NCBI RefSeq assembly: GCF_030272615.1
Contig: NC_081407.1
Location: forward strand, 264,416,574-264,480,573
Source of the DNA: Cryptomeria japonica
Lineage: Eukaryota; Streptophyta; Pinopsida; Cupressales; Cupressaceae
Direction of reading: 5' to 3'
DNA: 64,000 bases
Below the pieces are notes generated by a model. That model saw nothing but the letters and a program-made list of their open reading frames with translations. It had not been told where the DNA came from and ran no database searches. Of this stretch, positions 34,120-46,935 are shown piece by piece (positions within the stretch are counted from its first letter, which is position 1; every line of letters starts with the position of its first letter). The position numbers and the translations under genes were made by a program.

Positions 34120-34849
34120 ATCTAGCTAAACTACATGCTATTAGTGATAACCCTAATGTCCTGGCCTCTTCTTCGTCCTATAAGGAGATTGGTAATGTGG
34201 GTGTGGTTGGTATTGCAGACCTTCATCCCAAAAGTGATGAGCTAAATGATAAGAGGGAGGATTATGGAAATGTGTTGGGGATGGCTCATGATCATGCAAT
34301 TGACACCTTTAGTTTGTTCAAGTGGTTGTTTCATGAACTTAAAGAGATCCGGATTAACCAAAGAGCAAGCTAGGAAGCAAAATGGACTCTCTCCATGCTA
34401 GTTCTTCTCTTGGTAATCTGAATAATGAAGGGAATTGTACTGAAGCTAAGAATAAGTCAGTCATGGACTATATCAAGAAAATAGGAGAAGGGGTTGATCA
34501 GTTGAAGAAAAGGCTAGAGGAACACATCAGTCATGTTGAGGAAGGCTACAACAAGATCCAGGACACCCTCGAGATCATTATGGTTAGCAGTCACAAAATT
34601 GTTAAACAGTCTGCAATGGTTATGAATACCATCGTGAATAGTCTAGAACAACCGGATAAGGTTGTTCTTGTTATTGGTGATGAAGCTAAGGTGGCTCAAA
34701 GTGGTGAAGGACCCTGTAAAAGGACCCAAGGGAACATGAAGAAAAAGGCGGCCTTTCAGAATTTGGATCATAAAGCTATGAAGGTTGTTGTTGATACCAT
34801 GAATTCCCTTGAGGTTGAGGTCGTTGAGACCCTTAGAAACCTAATGTAA
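34120..34849 (+). pseudogene. Unidentified coiled-coil-like ORF with upstream remnant
   Basis: The ORF 34382-34849 (155 residues, MDSLHASSSLGNLNNEG...) is Glu/Lys-rich, with a probable coiled coil at about residues 30-75 (IKKIGEGVDQLKKRLEEHIS). A second open stretch upstream, about 34120-34372 in another frame, reads KLHAISDNPNVLASSSS and AHDHAIDTFSLFKWLFHELK and stops just before it. Downstream translation is hydrophobic and Cys/Phe-rich. It may be part of an old retroelement. I do not recognise it and cannot show that it is expressed. Confidence 0.35.
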
Positions 34850-35654
34850 TTGGGTTGTTTTTTTGTTGCTGGTTCTTTCTGTGTCTGGGTTTGGTCTTTA
34901 TGTTGCCTTTTTGTGCCCAGCTGGGCTTTTGTTGTCTCTTTGACTGCTATTTTTTATGCCTATCCTTGTAGCCTGTTTTGTTTTGGAAGTTGCTTTCTGA
35001 TTCTATACCTCTTAGAATAATTTTTTAAAGGGTTTCGAGGCCCCTTCAAAACCTATTTTTGCTTTAATCCAATACTACATGCTGTTAGTTAATTTCTCAT
35101 CAAAGCAATTTTAGAGATTCCAAAAAAAAAGTTGACATTTTAGGGGGAGCACACTAGGTGCTATGTTATGTTTTTCTAAAAAAATAGGACTACTATGTGT
35201 GCTTCCCCTTTTTGAAACCCTTAATCTCCACCATTTTCAAAACAAATTAAACTAGTTTAGAAAGTAGACTTGGAGCACTAAAACTCTTATTCTTGTTGCA
35301 TCTTCCCATTTTCAGTGTAGGTATTTTCATTTTCTCATCGAAGTTCAGACTTTGCTAATTTCAAAAAAAAATGGCATCTTAAGACCCCTTTTTGTTCCTC
35401 CATTTTTGTCCACTTACCCTTCTACTGATTATTTCTCATTGACTTATTTTATAGTATGTTCTCATTCCCTCCTCTTTCTACTAAATATTTATTATTGACT
35501 TAAATCCAAATTATTTAAAATTACATTCAAATTAAGTTTAGATCCAAGTAAATTAAGTAATTAGTAAGAAAAATAATTGATCAAAATCTATTTAGATTAT
35601 TCAAAATAACTAAACAAAAAATGTATTGCTCCTCTCTATCCCCATCTCATTCCC
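34850..35654. other. Intergenic, with a direct repeat of downstream DNA
   Basis: AT-rich. The part around 35395-35590 (CTACTGATTATTTCTCATTGACTTA, then TTCTCATTCCCTCC and AAATTATTTAAAATTACA) resembles 40590-40760 on the other side of the O-methyltransferase gene. Nothing else seen. Confidence 0.5.
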
Positions 35655-37275
35655 TTAATATATAGACTCAAGAAGTCCAAAAACCCACTAAAAGTCATTA
35701 CCATGGTTCCAAACAATATGTCAAAATATCAAAAAGATATCTCATGAGCCACACTCTTTTTGGACTCATTATCTCTATTAAAAGATGCTTTATGATGTGT
35801 CATAACATGTGACATAAATGAGTTAAATTTTATAGTGTGAGAACCCCACAAGAAAATGACTTAAAATAGTCCTTATACAAGTACAAATGAATCTATGCCC
35901 ATAAATTAGAAACTAGCATGGACATTTTCTCCATTAACTCTATGAAAAAAAATATGTACATATAATATAAAAAATATTTTTAGCAATATATACTTTAGAA
36001 AAAAAGAATAAAGAATTAGAGTGACACAAATATACTCTAGAAAAAACCTAATCTCAAAAGCATGAATTAATATATTTCTAACAATAATAGTCATACTTCA
36101 CTATCAAGATTAAAATATTCGAATGAAGAATCAACAAATGTAAACCTTGAGAGAAAATCTAACATAATTTTGTAATACTATCTCTTTTCCACCTCCATCT
36201 TGGTCTCTTATTTAGACTCAAGAATTCCCAAAAAACCACTAAAAGATATTACCATTGACCCAAAAAATCCCAAAATATCAAGATAAGATTTTTGACAATC
36301 ATACTTTACTTCAAACTTATTAGCTCTATTAAAAGATGTTTGAAGACATCTCATGAGATGTGTGATATATGAAATAAAATTTATATTGCACAAACCTTAC
36401 AAGAAGATAAATTAGAAACTAACAGAGATATTTTCTATTTTATTTCTATGAAGAAAACATGTGCATAAAATATATAAAATATTTTTTAAGCAATATGTAA
36501 ATCAACGTTTAAAATAAAATAAAATAAAGTAGAGTGGTACAAATATACTCTAGAAAAAACCCAATCTCAAAAGCAGGAATTAATATATTCTCTGACAATA
36601 ATAGTCATAGCACATTATCGGGATTAAAAAATTAACATGGAGATCAACAACCTACTCGTCTAGAGAAAATCCAACATAATTTTATGATGGTATCTTTTTT
36701 CCACCCTCATCTGAATATTTTAACGTATAGGTATTCAGAAGTCCCAAAAAAACCACTACAAGATATTACCATGGACTCAAACAAGATCCCAAAATATCCC
36801 GATAAGATTTCTGAGAACCACACTTTATTTTGAACTCATTAGCTCTATTAAAAGATGCCTTAAGACATCACACGACATGTGCGATATGAAATATTGTAAT
36901 GCACAAACCCCACAACAAGTTAACCTGCGTTTTGTTTTGTCATTTCCATGTTAACACCATTCCTTTTCAAAATGTTGCACATTCATAAGCTAGTAGCCAA
37001 ATTTAAACCTGAAGTGAAAAGAAGTGTGTGACACACTATTATCATTATCATTATTAAAAGATGCTTTTTATTAAGACATGTCATTAATATAGATAAATAG
37101 ATTGATAGATAGATCCATAGATAGATAGATATGACATATATAATAAATGAAATAAAATATTTAATGGACCACACAAGAAAATAACGCACGTTTTACCTTT
37201 TTCTTTCATTTGTTTCTGTCATCCCCACGTAAAATGACAACTTTTGGTACGTGGGTCGCTAAATTTTAACGTGAA
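35655..37275. repeat. Tandem repeats of ~520-540 bp upstream of the O-methyltransferase gene
   Basis: Three clear copies start at about 35655, 36205 and 36720. Each has GACTCAAGAAxTCCCAAAAA, TATTACCATGGA, ATTAGCTCTATTAAAAGATG and CACAAACCCCACAAGAA, then ACAAATATACTCTAGAAAAAA in the first two. A degenerate fourth copy (about 37040-37275) ends in two ACGTG cores (about 37226 and 37249) and lies within 300 bp of the start codon. The gene's upstream region is thus largely a tandem array. Confidence 0.8.
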
Positions 37276-37521
37276 GCGAGAACAATCCGTCTAGAGAACG
37301 TGATTAGGTATTCAGATCAATAAATTATCCAGTGATAAAATACAACCTCACAAAAATCATTTAATAAACAGATAGTGACAAGTCATTCATCTATTAAACG
37401 TGTATTACTCATGTCCAAGCAAATTGGGCCATGATCTCATTGAAACAGAGTTTTTCTCTCATTGTATATCCAAGAGATTCGAACCCATAATCTCACTTTG
37501 ATTTCTTAACAGAGTTTTTCT

Positions 37522-37529
37522 CTATAAAA
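37522..37529 (+). promoter_or_regulatory. TATA box of the O-methyltransferase gene
   Basis: CTATAAAA at 37522-37529, 43 bp before the ATG at 37572. This spacing implies a transcription start near 37550 and a very short leader. It is the only good TATA in the immediate upstream region. Confidence 0.65.
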
Positions 37530-37571
37530 AGAAGAGAAAAATACAGTTAGAGAGTCATTCAGATCTGAAAA

Positions 37572-40197
37572 ATGGAAGCCCATCTCCAGCTTTATGAGAT
37601 AATGCTTTCTGCTGCAAAGCCCATGGCTCTCAAAGCTGCTGTCTTGCTTAACATCCCACAGATTATGGCTACACATGGCAGAGAAAATTCTCTCTCTGTG
37701 GTTGAAATTGCTCAACATATTTCTGCCTCCACAAAAGATAAGGTTCCACAGAAGGAAAACTTGTCTAGGATTCTGAGATTGCTGGCTTCTTGTGGGGTCT
37801 TCACTGAAGATGTAGATGAGCAAACCAAGCAAATGAAATATGGGTTGAACAGTGTTTCAAAATTGCTAGTGAAGGAAGAAAACAGGGATTCCTGTGAGCC
37901 ATTTCTGAGGTTGGTGACAGAGAAAGTTTATGTGGATCCTCAACACCATTTTCATGATGCTGTGCTGGAAGGGTGTCATCCCTTTATCAAAGTCCATGGC
38001 ATGAGCCCATGGGAATATGTGGGTACAAATGCTGAAGCCAACAATCTTTTTAACCAGGCCTTGGCCTGCCATACAAAAGATATCATGGCTTCTGTGGTGA
38101 AGATGTATGATGGGTTCAGGAGTGTCAGAACTGTGGTGGATTTAGGTGGAGGACTGGGCTCTGCATTGTCTGTTATAGTTGCTCAATATCCACACATTCA
38201 GGGCATTAACTTTGACTTGCCGCATGTCATTGCAACTGCACCTCTCATATCAGGTGAGCACTCTCATCTCAGTTTTCATGGTAGAGAAAAACAATTAGTT
38301 GTCTTATTTGCGGATTTATAGTGGGATGATTCATGTGAACAGTTCAATACTTATTAGACTAATATAGATATCTTAAATACATTTATCTAATAAATGTGTA
38401 GAGATATCAATTTAGAACTATTTTATTGTCTTAAAAGTTATTTCATTCTACTTTAAATTATTCCATTGAAGGAGTAGGGTCTGTCTTGTATGCCATACCT
38501 ACTCAACTGCACCTCCTATATGAAGTGAGCAATCTTATCTCAATTTTCATGGGAGGGAAAAATGATTAGTTTTGTCTTATTTGTGAATTTACAGTGGGAT
38601 GATCCATGTGAACAGTTTGAGACTAATATGAATATCTTAAATACATCTATCTAATAAATGTCTAGAGATATCAATTTAAAGGTATTTTATTGGCTTAAAA
38701 GTTATTTTATTCTATTCTGAAACATAAATTTTATCCGTCACTTATTTTGAAAATATTATATTTATTATTATTAAATTTGATATTTTACCACATGTAAATA
38801 TCTCTCTAATTCAAAATAAAAGATAAGAGTTTTTGTTAATATTTTCCATCACACTCCACCTCTTGTTGTCATTGTAGATTTCGTCTCAGCATAGTAGATA
38901 TATTAAATATATTTATCTAAAAATTGTCAAGAGATATCAATTTCGAATTATTTTATTTACTTAAATATTATTTTATATCATTTTGAGATTATCATTTCAG
39001 TATTATAGATATATTAAATATATTTATCTCAAATTGTCTAGAGTTATTAATTTAGAGCTATTTTATTTACTTAAATGTTATTTTATATTACTTTGAAACT
39101 ATTTTATTGGCTATATATATGGAGACATAAATTTTAGACATAAAATATTAAGTTTATTATTAAATTCAATATTTTTTATTTGTAAATAGTTGTCAAATTT
39201 AAGATAAAAAATGAGTTTTTTTTTAATATTATTAGAAGATTACATCTCACACCTTTTCATTATTGTAAAATGCCTCTTAATATTAAATATATATACTAAA
39301 AGATATATATTTCAAAGAAAACTTCTTTCTCAAGAGCTTTTTAAGCAATTTTATTGTAGTCCAAATCCTATTAAAGAATTATAGTATGTAAATTTTAATT
39401 TAAAATAAATAAATTTCATTGATAATGGTGGTTTAGCATGTTTGAAGGCTTAAGTTCAAAATTTATTTAATAAATATTATAATATAGTATAATCTTATAT
39501 TATTTTACCAAAAGGATATAAGAAACGATTTTTTATATTATTAAATAAATAAATCTATTGAAAAAGAAATTTTATTTGTTTTAAATTATATTGTTACATA
39601 TATAATTGGATAAGTATGCATTTTTTAATATATTTTTTTATAAATCTATGATTTCTATTTGTTATTTTCTTATGATAGGAGTGGAGCATATTGGTGGAAA
39701 CCTGTTTGACAAAATTCCTTGTGGAGATATAGTTTTCATGAAGGTAAAATCATTGACATAAAGAAACAACATACTTTAGTCTCTTGTGGCTTCTTCTCTT
39801 TATCTATTAAATCAACACTATGCTTGTTTAGAGTTTCTTATTATAAAATTTTTGTTGTATTAATGCTACAATTTTTGAAGGGTTATTATTATATTTGTTG
39901 CAGTCAATTTTACATGATTGGGATGATGATCATTGCATAAAAATGTTGAAGAAGAGCTATGAAGCAACACCAAAAGATGGGAAGGTCCTAATCATTGATG
40001 CAGTAATTGATGGTTCCCAAGGAAGTGTAAATCAACTAGGATTATTGTTTGACATACATATGATGATCTATACTATGGGTGGAAAGGAGAGAAGTGAAGA
40101 AGAATTTAGCCAATTATTTTTCAAATCGGGATTTAAGAGCTATAATATCATGAAACTACCTTTTCTCCAAGTTCTTATAGAAGTTTGTAAGTCTTAA
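37572..40197 (+). CDS. Class II plant O-methyltransferase (COMT-like), three exons
   Basis: Transfers methyl from S-adenosylmethionine to a hydroxyl of a small phenolic or related compound in the cytosol; the substrate cannot be told from sequence. Exons 37572-38253, 39679-39743 and 39904-40197 join to 346 codons without stop or frameshift, with GT/AG at both introns (phase 1, then phase 0). N-terminal helices form the dimerisation domain. The SAM-binding motif DLGGGLG is at residues 190-196, FDLPH at 214-218 and GNLFDKIP in exon 2. The catalytic base His253 lies in HDWDD, with supporting Asp281 and Glu311 (GGKERSEEEF); alfalfa COMT has His and two Glu at these places. The length is slightly short of the usual 350-365. 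Intron 1 is 1425 bp, intron 2 160 bp. It is the only apparently intact host gene in the window. Confidence 0.92.
38254..39678. repeat. Intron 1 built from tandem duplications
   Basis: The segment from the exon 1 end into the intron (about 38240-38460) recurs at about 38500-38740: GTGAGCA-TCT-ATCTCA, TTTTCATGG, AGTGGGATGAT-CATGTGAACAG, TAATAAATGT-TAGAGATATCAATTTA. Two shorter decayed copies of the second half follow at about 38890-38990 and 39000-39110. The second copy includes a relic of exon 1 (ACTGCACCTCCTATATGAAG) and a preserved GTGAGC donor at 38525. Confidence 0.8.
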
Positions 40198-43100
40198 GCA
40201 TGCCTAAGACATCATAATGCTATATTTTCCTTTAAATAATTCTAGAAGTATCTCTATCTTGAGACATACTTTCATCTAAGTCTATGAAACAATTTTAAAA
40301 TGTCTTTTTTCTTTTGAAATAATGCTAAGTTGTAAATTAAATATTGATAACATATATTTGCATATAAATGAGTAAGGACATTTTATTCATTAGAATCTTT
40401 GATTATATTGATAAAATTTCTTGATATCCACCTTAGATCAAAATCATGATGCAAAATTGAATCTATGCATTAAGATAAAATTTAAAAATCAAGTTGATTC
40501 CTTTCTCATTCTCCATCTCAAATTAAAATCATGATGTAAAATTGACCTTTGTGCTTTTAAATTAAGATTTTAAAATTTGAACTCATTTCCTCGTTTTTCT
40601 ACTAATTGTTTCCCATTGAGTTAATTTAAAATTTATGTCCATTCCCTCTCATTCTACTAATTATTTCCTACTAACTTAAATGTAAATTATTAAAAATTAC
40701 ACTCTAAAATGGAAGTGAAAAAAATTGAGGAATTCACTCAGCAATTAGTTTTTTAATGTTCCCTTTTGTCTCAAATAGAGAATATCATTTTTTGTAATCA
40801 ACCTATGTTACATATAATACACACACAAATATGGAAAGATAACTCTCACGAAAATGTATCTATAAAATATCATCTTTAAGTGATTGCATTTGATACATGT
40901 GCAAATGATGCAAGTTGGATTGTTTTGACCTTCAAATTTGTAACATATGTCCATATGAGGGGGAGAGCCTATCACAAGGATTCCACATAAGAATATTCAA
41001 TCTATGCTCATGTGATCTAAGTTACCTTGGTAAAATCTACTTATATCTTATTCCATTAGATTGAAGTCATTTTTCTCTTCTTCTATAAAACTAATAATGG
41101 TGTCTCATATGTAGTTGCAATAAAATTAAATTTGCATTTTATAACAAGAGAGTGGTCATTGAGATATCTAGAACTCATTATTAAAAGTGGATTAAATAAA
41201 TCCTAACCATCACATCCTAAAGAAGGATGTAATATTCAAAATAAATATGCTTAAGAATGCAACAAAATATATCTAACATGCGAAAAAATAGCTAAGCTAC
41301 TAATATTTTTAAATCATCAACTTATTGTATCATTTAATCAAAACTCATGTTGACAATGAATCAATTTAAAATAATAAATTATTTCATCTTTCAATTAACA
41401 AACATGACATATTGTTTCTTACCCAAGTTTCTCCTTCATTTCTCTACAACATATTTTCTATATCTCTAATACTTGTACCTACACTTGATGCCTATATAAC
41501 TATATTTACACCATAATATCAAATTGATAGTTAGTTATATGATCATCAAGACATGAGCCATCATTACATTAGATAGATCAACTAGATAGTAATTTAAAAT
41601 TGCATTTGTAAAAAGGGATAGAGTATTCATAACATCATGAAGGAATAATTAATTTCAATACAAATAATAGAAGCATAGGACCTAAGGGCTAGATCTATGC
41701 CTTACAAGTTCATTCTTGACGATCTTGCCTGGGTAATGTGATCAGAAGCTTTGTAGTAACTTTATTCAATCTTAAAACACCTCATACATAGTTAGCCAAA
41801 ATAAGGGTATCTCCTCTAGGTTCAAAAGATAGCTTTTCATCAAATGAAAAATAACCCAATATCACTAATCTAGATGATTATAATAAACAAGGTTTTGAGA
41901 TCAAAAATAACACTAGGCATGTGTATAGTCTTTTCACAAAATATTAAACAATAAATTTATATGGATAACTCTCATGGTAAATACATTTGAGGATAGATAT
42001 TAATTTTAGAAAATATAAAATACAATTGTTCACAATTTATGTAGGAGGCGTGACAAGCACAAACCACATGCTCTCCATAAAAGTTCTTAAATATTTACTA
42101 CTCAATGACACCCTATATTCATTTTAATGTTGAAGGTTATATTTTGTTGTAGGGTTATAGAACCATGGTATATGATACATGAGATTTAATGGAAATACAT
42201 TATTTAATCAAAAACCTATGATTAGTTTAGATTTAAAGAACTAGGCAGAATTCCATCCCTACACAATTTATCTAATTGATTCATTTTAGCATTAAATAGG
42301 AACTAAGACTTGCTATTAATATAAACATGGCTAATCTAATATTGTAATTAAGATCAATTCATGGTTCTTAAATGATAAGCTTACAAAACTAAGAAAACGG
42401 TATAATTTATTTTGAGAAATGAAATCAGCATATCTCAAATGTCAATCTTAAAGCATCAAGCAATTTTGTTTATGCTTAGATTTTTATAGTAGTTAAAGAA
42501 GGTTACTAGTTCAAGATTTATATATGTTGCTTGTCATAATTTCTCATAATGATAATTGCATTAGATACAATAATGGTATTTTCCATTCTTATAAGCATAC
42601 AAAATAATATTTCTAGTCCTTTTGTATTATCTAGACAGTTTGTATGTCAAGCATAGATTCATTCAAGTCAAGGAGGATGATAATGTTAATACAGTATGAA
42701 ATCATTCAATTGGAATGATGATGAGTTTTTTTTTGTATTGAAATAGAATTACTAATCATGGTAATGACCCTCAATTGTCAATATTTAGCAACCATTAAAG
42801 ATAGTGAAGGTGCACATGTGCATTTTTTTACATAATATTAAGGATTGCTATCTAATGCTTAATAAATGGTTGTAAAGATAATATCATAGGATAAAACTTA
42901 ACAATTTAATTTTTGAAATGGAAAATAAATCCTACCAAGTACGACCGCAGTATGACTAATCTTGAAAAAATTGGTATCTTATTGGATCTTATAAGACATG
43001 ATTCATGGTCCCTAGACCTAAGGAAAAAATTTGACTATAGTAATTTTATCGAGAAATGAAATGGTTTGTTTAAATTTAGAGCTAATGACTAAAACCTAAA

Positions 43101-44185
43101 CAATTATAAAATAACCCTCAAGATGCAAGGTTCATAGGGTCTAGGATATCCTAGAGGTCAAATGACTTTGTCCTCACTCAAATGACTTTGTCCTCACAGT
43201 GAAGGTACAAATAATAATAATGTTTTAGTTTTGAGAAGAGAGACTCACAATGCTCTAGACACATGGACCATAGACATGATTTGCACATCTTACCTCAAGA
43301 GTTCCCTTGCTTATCTCTCATAGAGAGTTAGGACATTAATATTTACTAAGTCTAGTAGTTAGAAGCCCTCAAGATGTCATTCTTTATAGGTCCCACATTG
43401 TACATGTTGATAGGATGTTATAAATGTTAAAATATGGGTGGCTAAGACTATGAGTTGAAAAGTATTTTACTTGTCTAATCTTTCTATTATAGCCACTACC
43501 TAAAAATTCATTTTTGTATTAAGAAGTACTATGTCGAAATATCCAAGAGTTATATATCCAACATATAATTTTATCTTTTGGACATATTTATTTGATTATC
43601 ATTTAAATATATAGTCGTTGCATAAAAAAGAGTAGGCATGACCTAAAAAATTAAAGATTGAATTTTTCATCCAATGTATTTAACTAGAGCTAAAAACATT
43701 ATTTTCAAAGGTTGGCTACTAGTTTATACCCCTCAATCTAATATTTGATCTAATAGTAATAAGATGAAGCATAATGTAGTAAGAAGAGCCTCTAATATCC
43801 ATATAAAAATACTATCTCAACACTATCCTTTTTATATATCAAAATAAAATAAAAATGTCTAAATAATATGGAGGATAAGCACTTTGAGTATATAATTATT
43901 GTATGTTTAATTATTAAAAAAAAATCAATCTGTAAAATATTTCATAGAGAAAAAAGATTTACTTAAGTTAATAGGAAGAGAAAATATGGTATATAAACAA
44001 CATGTTTGCATGTGTACGTGTATGCGCGTGTTGTACCTACAAAAGAAAAAGCAATTGGAAAAGATAAAGAAGTGCCTACATTAATCTAAACTCTATGGAA
44101 TCAATTTAGTGAGCTTCATATTGAACAACTACACAAAAACATTTAAATATGTTGATCTAATATATTTTTGGATCAAACATAAGCA

Positions 44186-44189
<4 letters not shown>
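40198..44189. other. AT-rich intergenic DNA, no gene seen
   Basis: No ORF of note, no LTR, no satellite. A part near 40590-40760 resembles 35395-35590. AAATTAAAATCATGATG-AAAATTGA occurs twice near 40440 and 40525. A TGACTTTGTCCTCAC-CAAA phrase is doubled near 43165. Otherwise nothing I can support. Confidence 0.5.

Positions 44190-44245
<56 letters not shown>
44190..44245. repeat. (AT)n microsatellite
   Basis: About 28 uninterrupted AT units. Confidence 0.97.
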
Positions 44246-44248
<3 letters not shown>

Positions 44249-44317
44249 CAATCATACAGTGGAGATCTAACAAGGTTTGAAAATTGGCATCTATTTAATA
44301 GGTGTAACCTATACATA

Positions 44318-44628
44318 TGCTATAATTTTTTAGATTTTTCAATTGTTTTCAACTGATATTTATATTTATTTTTATTAAAAAACAAACTATTGGAAGAAAC
44401 TAATTTAAAAAGTCATGAGGTTGAGTAGAAAAATGAAAATTCATTGCTAAAGTAAAATGCATGCAAATTTATTTGAATGTTGGAAACCTTAAGTGAATTT
44501 GTTCTAGTGAACTAAGGAAGGACTAGGAAAATGATACAAGTAGATAATTTAATTCATGCAATTTTAACACATTCAGATCATCTTTGCCAAATCATTTTCA
44601 TTTCTAATTCAATTGGAATAATTATGAT
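44318..44628 (+). repeat. Segment also present before the 3' LTR of element F
   Basis: About 311 bp from TTTTTAGATTTTTCAATTG onward, nearly identical to 63025-63336. It sits directly left of the TGTATACACC start at 44629, outside the apparent 5' LTR of F. Either the LTR really begins here, or this is the internal 3' end of a second, mostly deleted F copy in tandem. Confidence 0.7.
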
Positions 44629-45362
44629 TGTATACACCTAAAAATGGTCTGAAGATATTTAATTAAATAAGCAATTATTTAATTAATCCCCCTTCCTAAT
44701 TTAATAGACTTCATTAGGCAATTTGATTAAATTCTCCCTTTCATCTACTTATTGATAAATCTAAGGATTTATTCATTAGGTTCATTCCATAGTCCCCTTT
44801 GATTAATTAATTTAAATTAATTAATCTTCCCCCCCATTTCAATCAATTCTTCTAATCCCCTAATTAATTAAAACAAATCAATTTATGAGTTATTGAAAAT
44901 TAATTAGTCTTCTCCTATTATTTAAATTTTTAAATTCAAATTACCCACATGCCTCCAAACTTCTAACCTCCTAACCTAGCCATCCCTCTAACCTAACCCA
45001 TTCCACCTAACCTTGGGTTTAACCAACCCTATCCTATCTTGCACATTCTACCCTCCTTATCCTAACCTCCTATGGTGTGGATATTCTTCCCTTGAGACAC
45101 ATGGCACTTTGGCCACATGTCTCCTCTCTTGAATACTTGCCCTTTTATGAGCAAGGCTTCTTGACACTTGTCACCACAGAGATGACAAGTGTCCCTTCCT
45201 CCAACCTCTTATCCAACCTCCTCTAATTTCACCCTTGATATCTTCAGACTCAATCTTCACTGTTGATTCTTGCCACCTCACCCCTAGCCTTGGAAATCCT
45301 ATAAATATCCCCCATTTTGGAGCACAAAGGATCCCATCTCATTATCACTTTAGGCATTGTTA
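44629..45362 (+). repeat. 5' LTR of F, first part
   Basis: Starts TGTATACACCTAAAAATGG, matching 63337 onward with few differences. A TATA box (CTATAAATATC, 45299-45309) lies 59 bp before the insertion of C. The pentamer CTATA at 45363-45367 is the left target duplication of C. The start resembles those of B and G. Confidence 0.8.
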
Positions 45363-45367
45363 CTATA

Positions 45368-46870
45368 TGTTGGCATTTGGCATTTCAATAAGGATATTGA
45401 GAAGGTTGTTGATGATTATGGATATAACTGATTAAGGATGTTTACTGTCTTAATATTATTATTTTGTCATTGATGTCAAGAAATTGATTTTCTAGTTCAG
45501 TATGATGTTGCCATATCTTGAGAAGTATGATTTGATGAGTATAAAGATGTCGGTAAAAGACACAGAAAGAATATGATGAATAAGGGGAGGAATAAGTTAT
45601 TCAATGGGCAACTATTACCGAGCTAGACAATGATGAGATCATGATGTTTAGATTACTTTGATATCATACATATGTTATTGATTGTAAGGTTAATACTATA
45701 CTATGTTACCGAGCAAAGAACCTAGTCGGTAAACCCTAAGGAACCTAGTCGATAAACCCTAAGGTTATCGCTATCGGTTAATGAAGGCATAATGTCTACC
45801 GAGTGAAGTTTAGTATTTACCAAGTTGCAACCGAGTAATAACAGAATGCATCAAATTAATAAAAGCATTATTTCATGAAGGAAGCTGATGAGATGGCTAT
45901 GATTAAATGATTGGTATGCCATGAATGAAGTTTGTTAAAGAATCTATGGCAAAGAAAAATCGGCAGGAAGATCTACAGCTCAGATTGAACCGCAATACCC
46001 TAGCACAAGTTCCAAGAAATGTATGCAAGTTCCAAGGTTGGGTAAAACATTTTCAGATCGAAGGATACATTGAACTTGGTCAAAGTTTGAAGATCTGATG
46101 GCTATGATTGATCATGGGAAATGTGATCAAGGAGATTAAGCGGTTGGCGAATTGTTTATAAATAAGGAATTGTTGATAAACAATGTATGCGGGCAAGTGT
46201 ATGCACAGGGATGCTACATAGTGATTACCGAGCACAGAAGCTTGAAGACCTGTTTGAATAACAGAGTATAGAGCCCAGCAGATGGACAAGATTAGTTATA
46301 TGTCTATATTGTATTGAGCAAATAAGAATCTGCTTTAGCATTTTAGATGTGAAGTTGCAGATAGATTTTTATTACTGTTATTTTGTAAAGTGATAGAAAA
46401 TCTCTTAACCGAGTGGACTTAACAGTCTTATTTGTAAAACCCTCTAGCAAGGTGACATTCTGATTGAGTGTTTGAAATCCTTTAACAAGGTCACTTCTAA
46501 CAAGGTGAAGATCCTAACAGATCTAAGGGAAATCCCTTAACCGGGTCACATCTAGCAATGTGTTTGTAATCTTTAACAGGATTTGCTTTTAACCGAGCAT
46601 ACTCTAGAAGAGTATATTTCTTAGTGGGTCCGAAATCCCACAGTGGTTTTTCCATATTTGGGTTTCCACGTTAAATCTAGTGTTATGAGTGTTATGATGT
46701 CTATAAGCTTTTGAGTTTGCATGTTTGGCAGTTTTAGTTATATTACTGAAGTATATGTTACCGAGGTTGAATCTGATGTTTTTATAGAAGATTAAGTTTG
46801 TATGATTCACCCCTCCCTCTCATCTTATTATTTTGGCATCTATATTTAACATTAAGTATCAGAACTATCA
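45368..46870 (+). repeat. 5' LTR of Copia C
   Basis: 1503 bp, TG...CA. It contains an extra tandem copy of AACCTAGTCGGTAAACCCTAAGG (about 45718-45765) absent from the 3' LTR, and lacks a 36-bp piece present at the start of the 3' LTR. A C-rich GATTCACCCCTCCC tract lies near the end. Confidence 0.93.
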
Positions 46871-46872
46871 AT

Positions 46873-46884
46873 TGGTATTAGAGC
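46873..46884 (+). other. Primer binding site of Copia C
   Basis: TGGTATTAGAGC, one mismatch (C to T) from the initiator tRNA-Met complement, 2 bp after the 5' LTR. Confidence 0.88.
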
Positions 46885-46935
46885 TTTCGACTCCGGAAGA
46901 AAAAGTTTAAAGGTACTTGAGGAAAAGATCCAAAG

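Noticed and set aside
37506-38072. Minus-strand ORFs over OMT exon 1
   Set aside because: Antisense to a gene with complete domain structure and splice sites.
46080-46810. ORFs duplicated in both Copia C LTRs (46080-46289, 46604-46810, 52232-52441, 52756-52962)
   Set aside because: Identity reflects LTR duplication; antisense to the element and without family resemblance.
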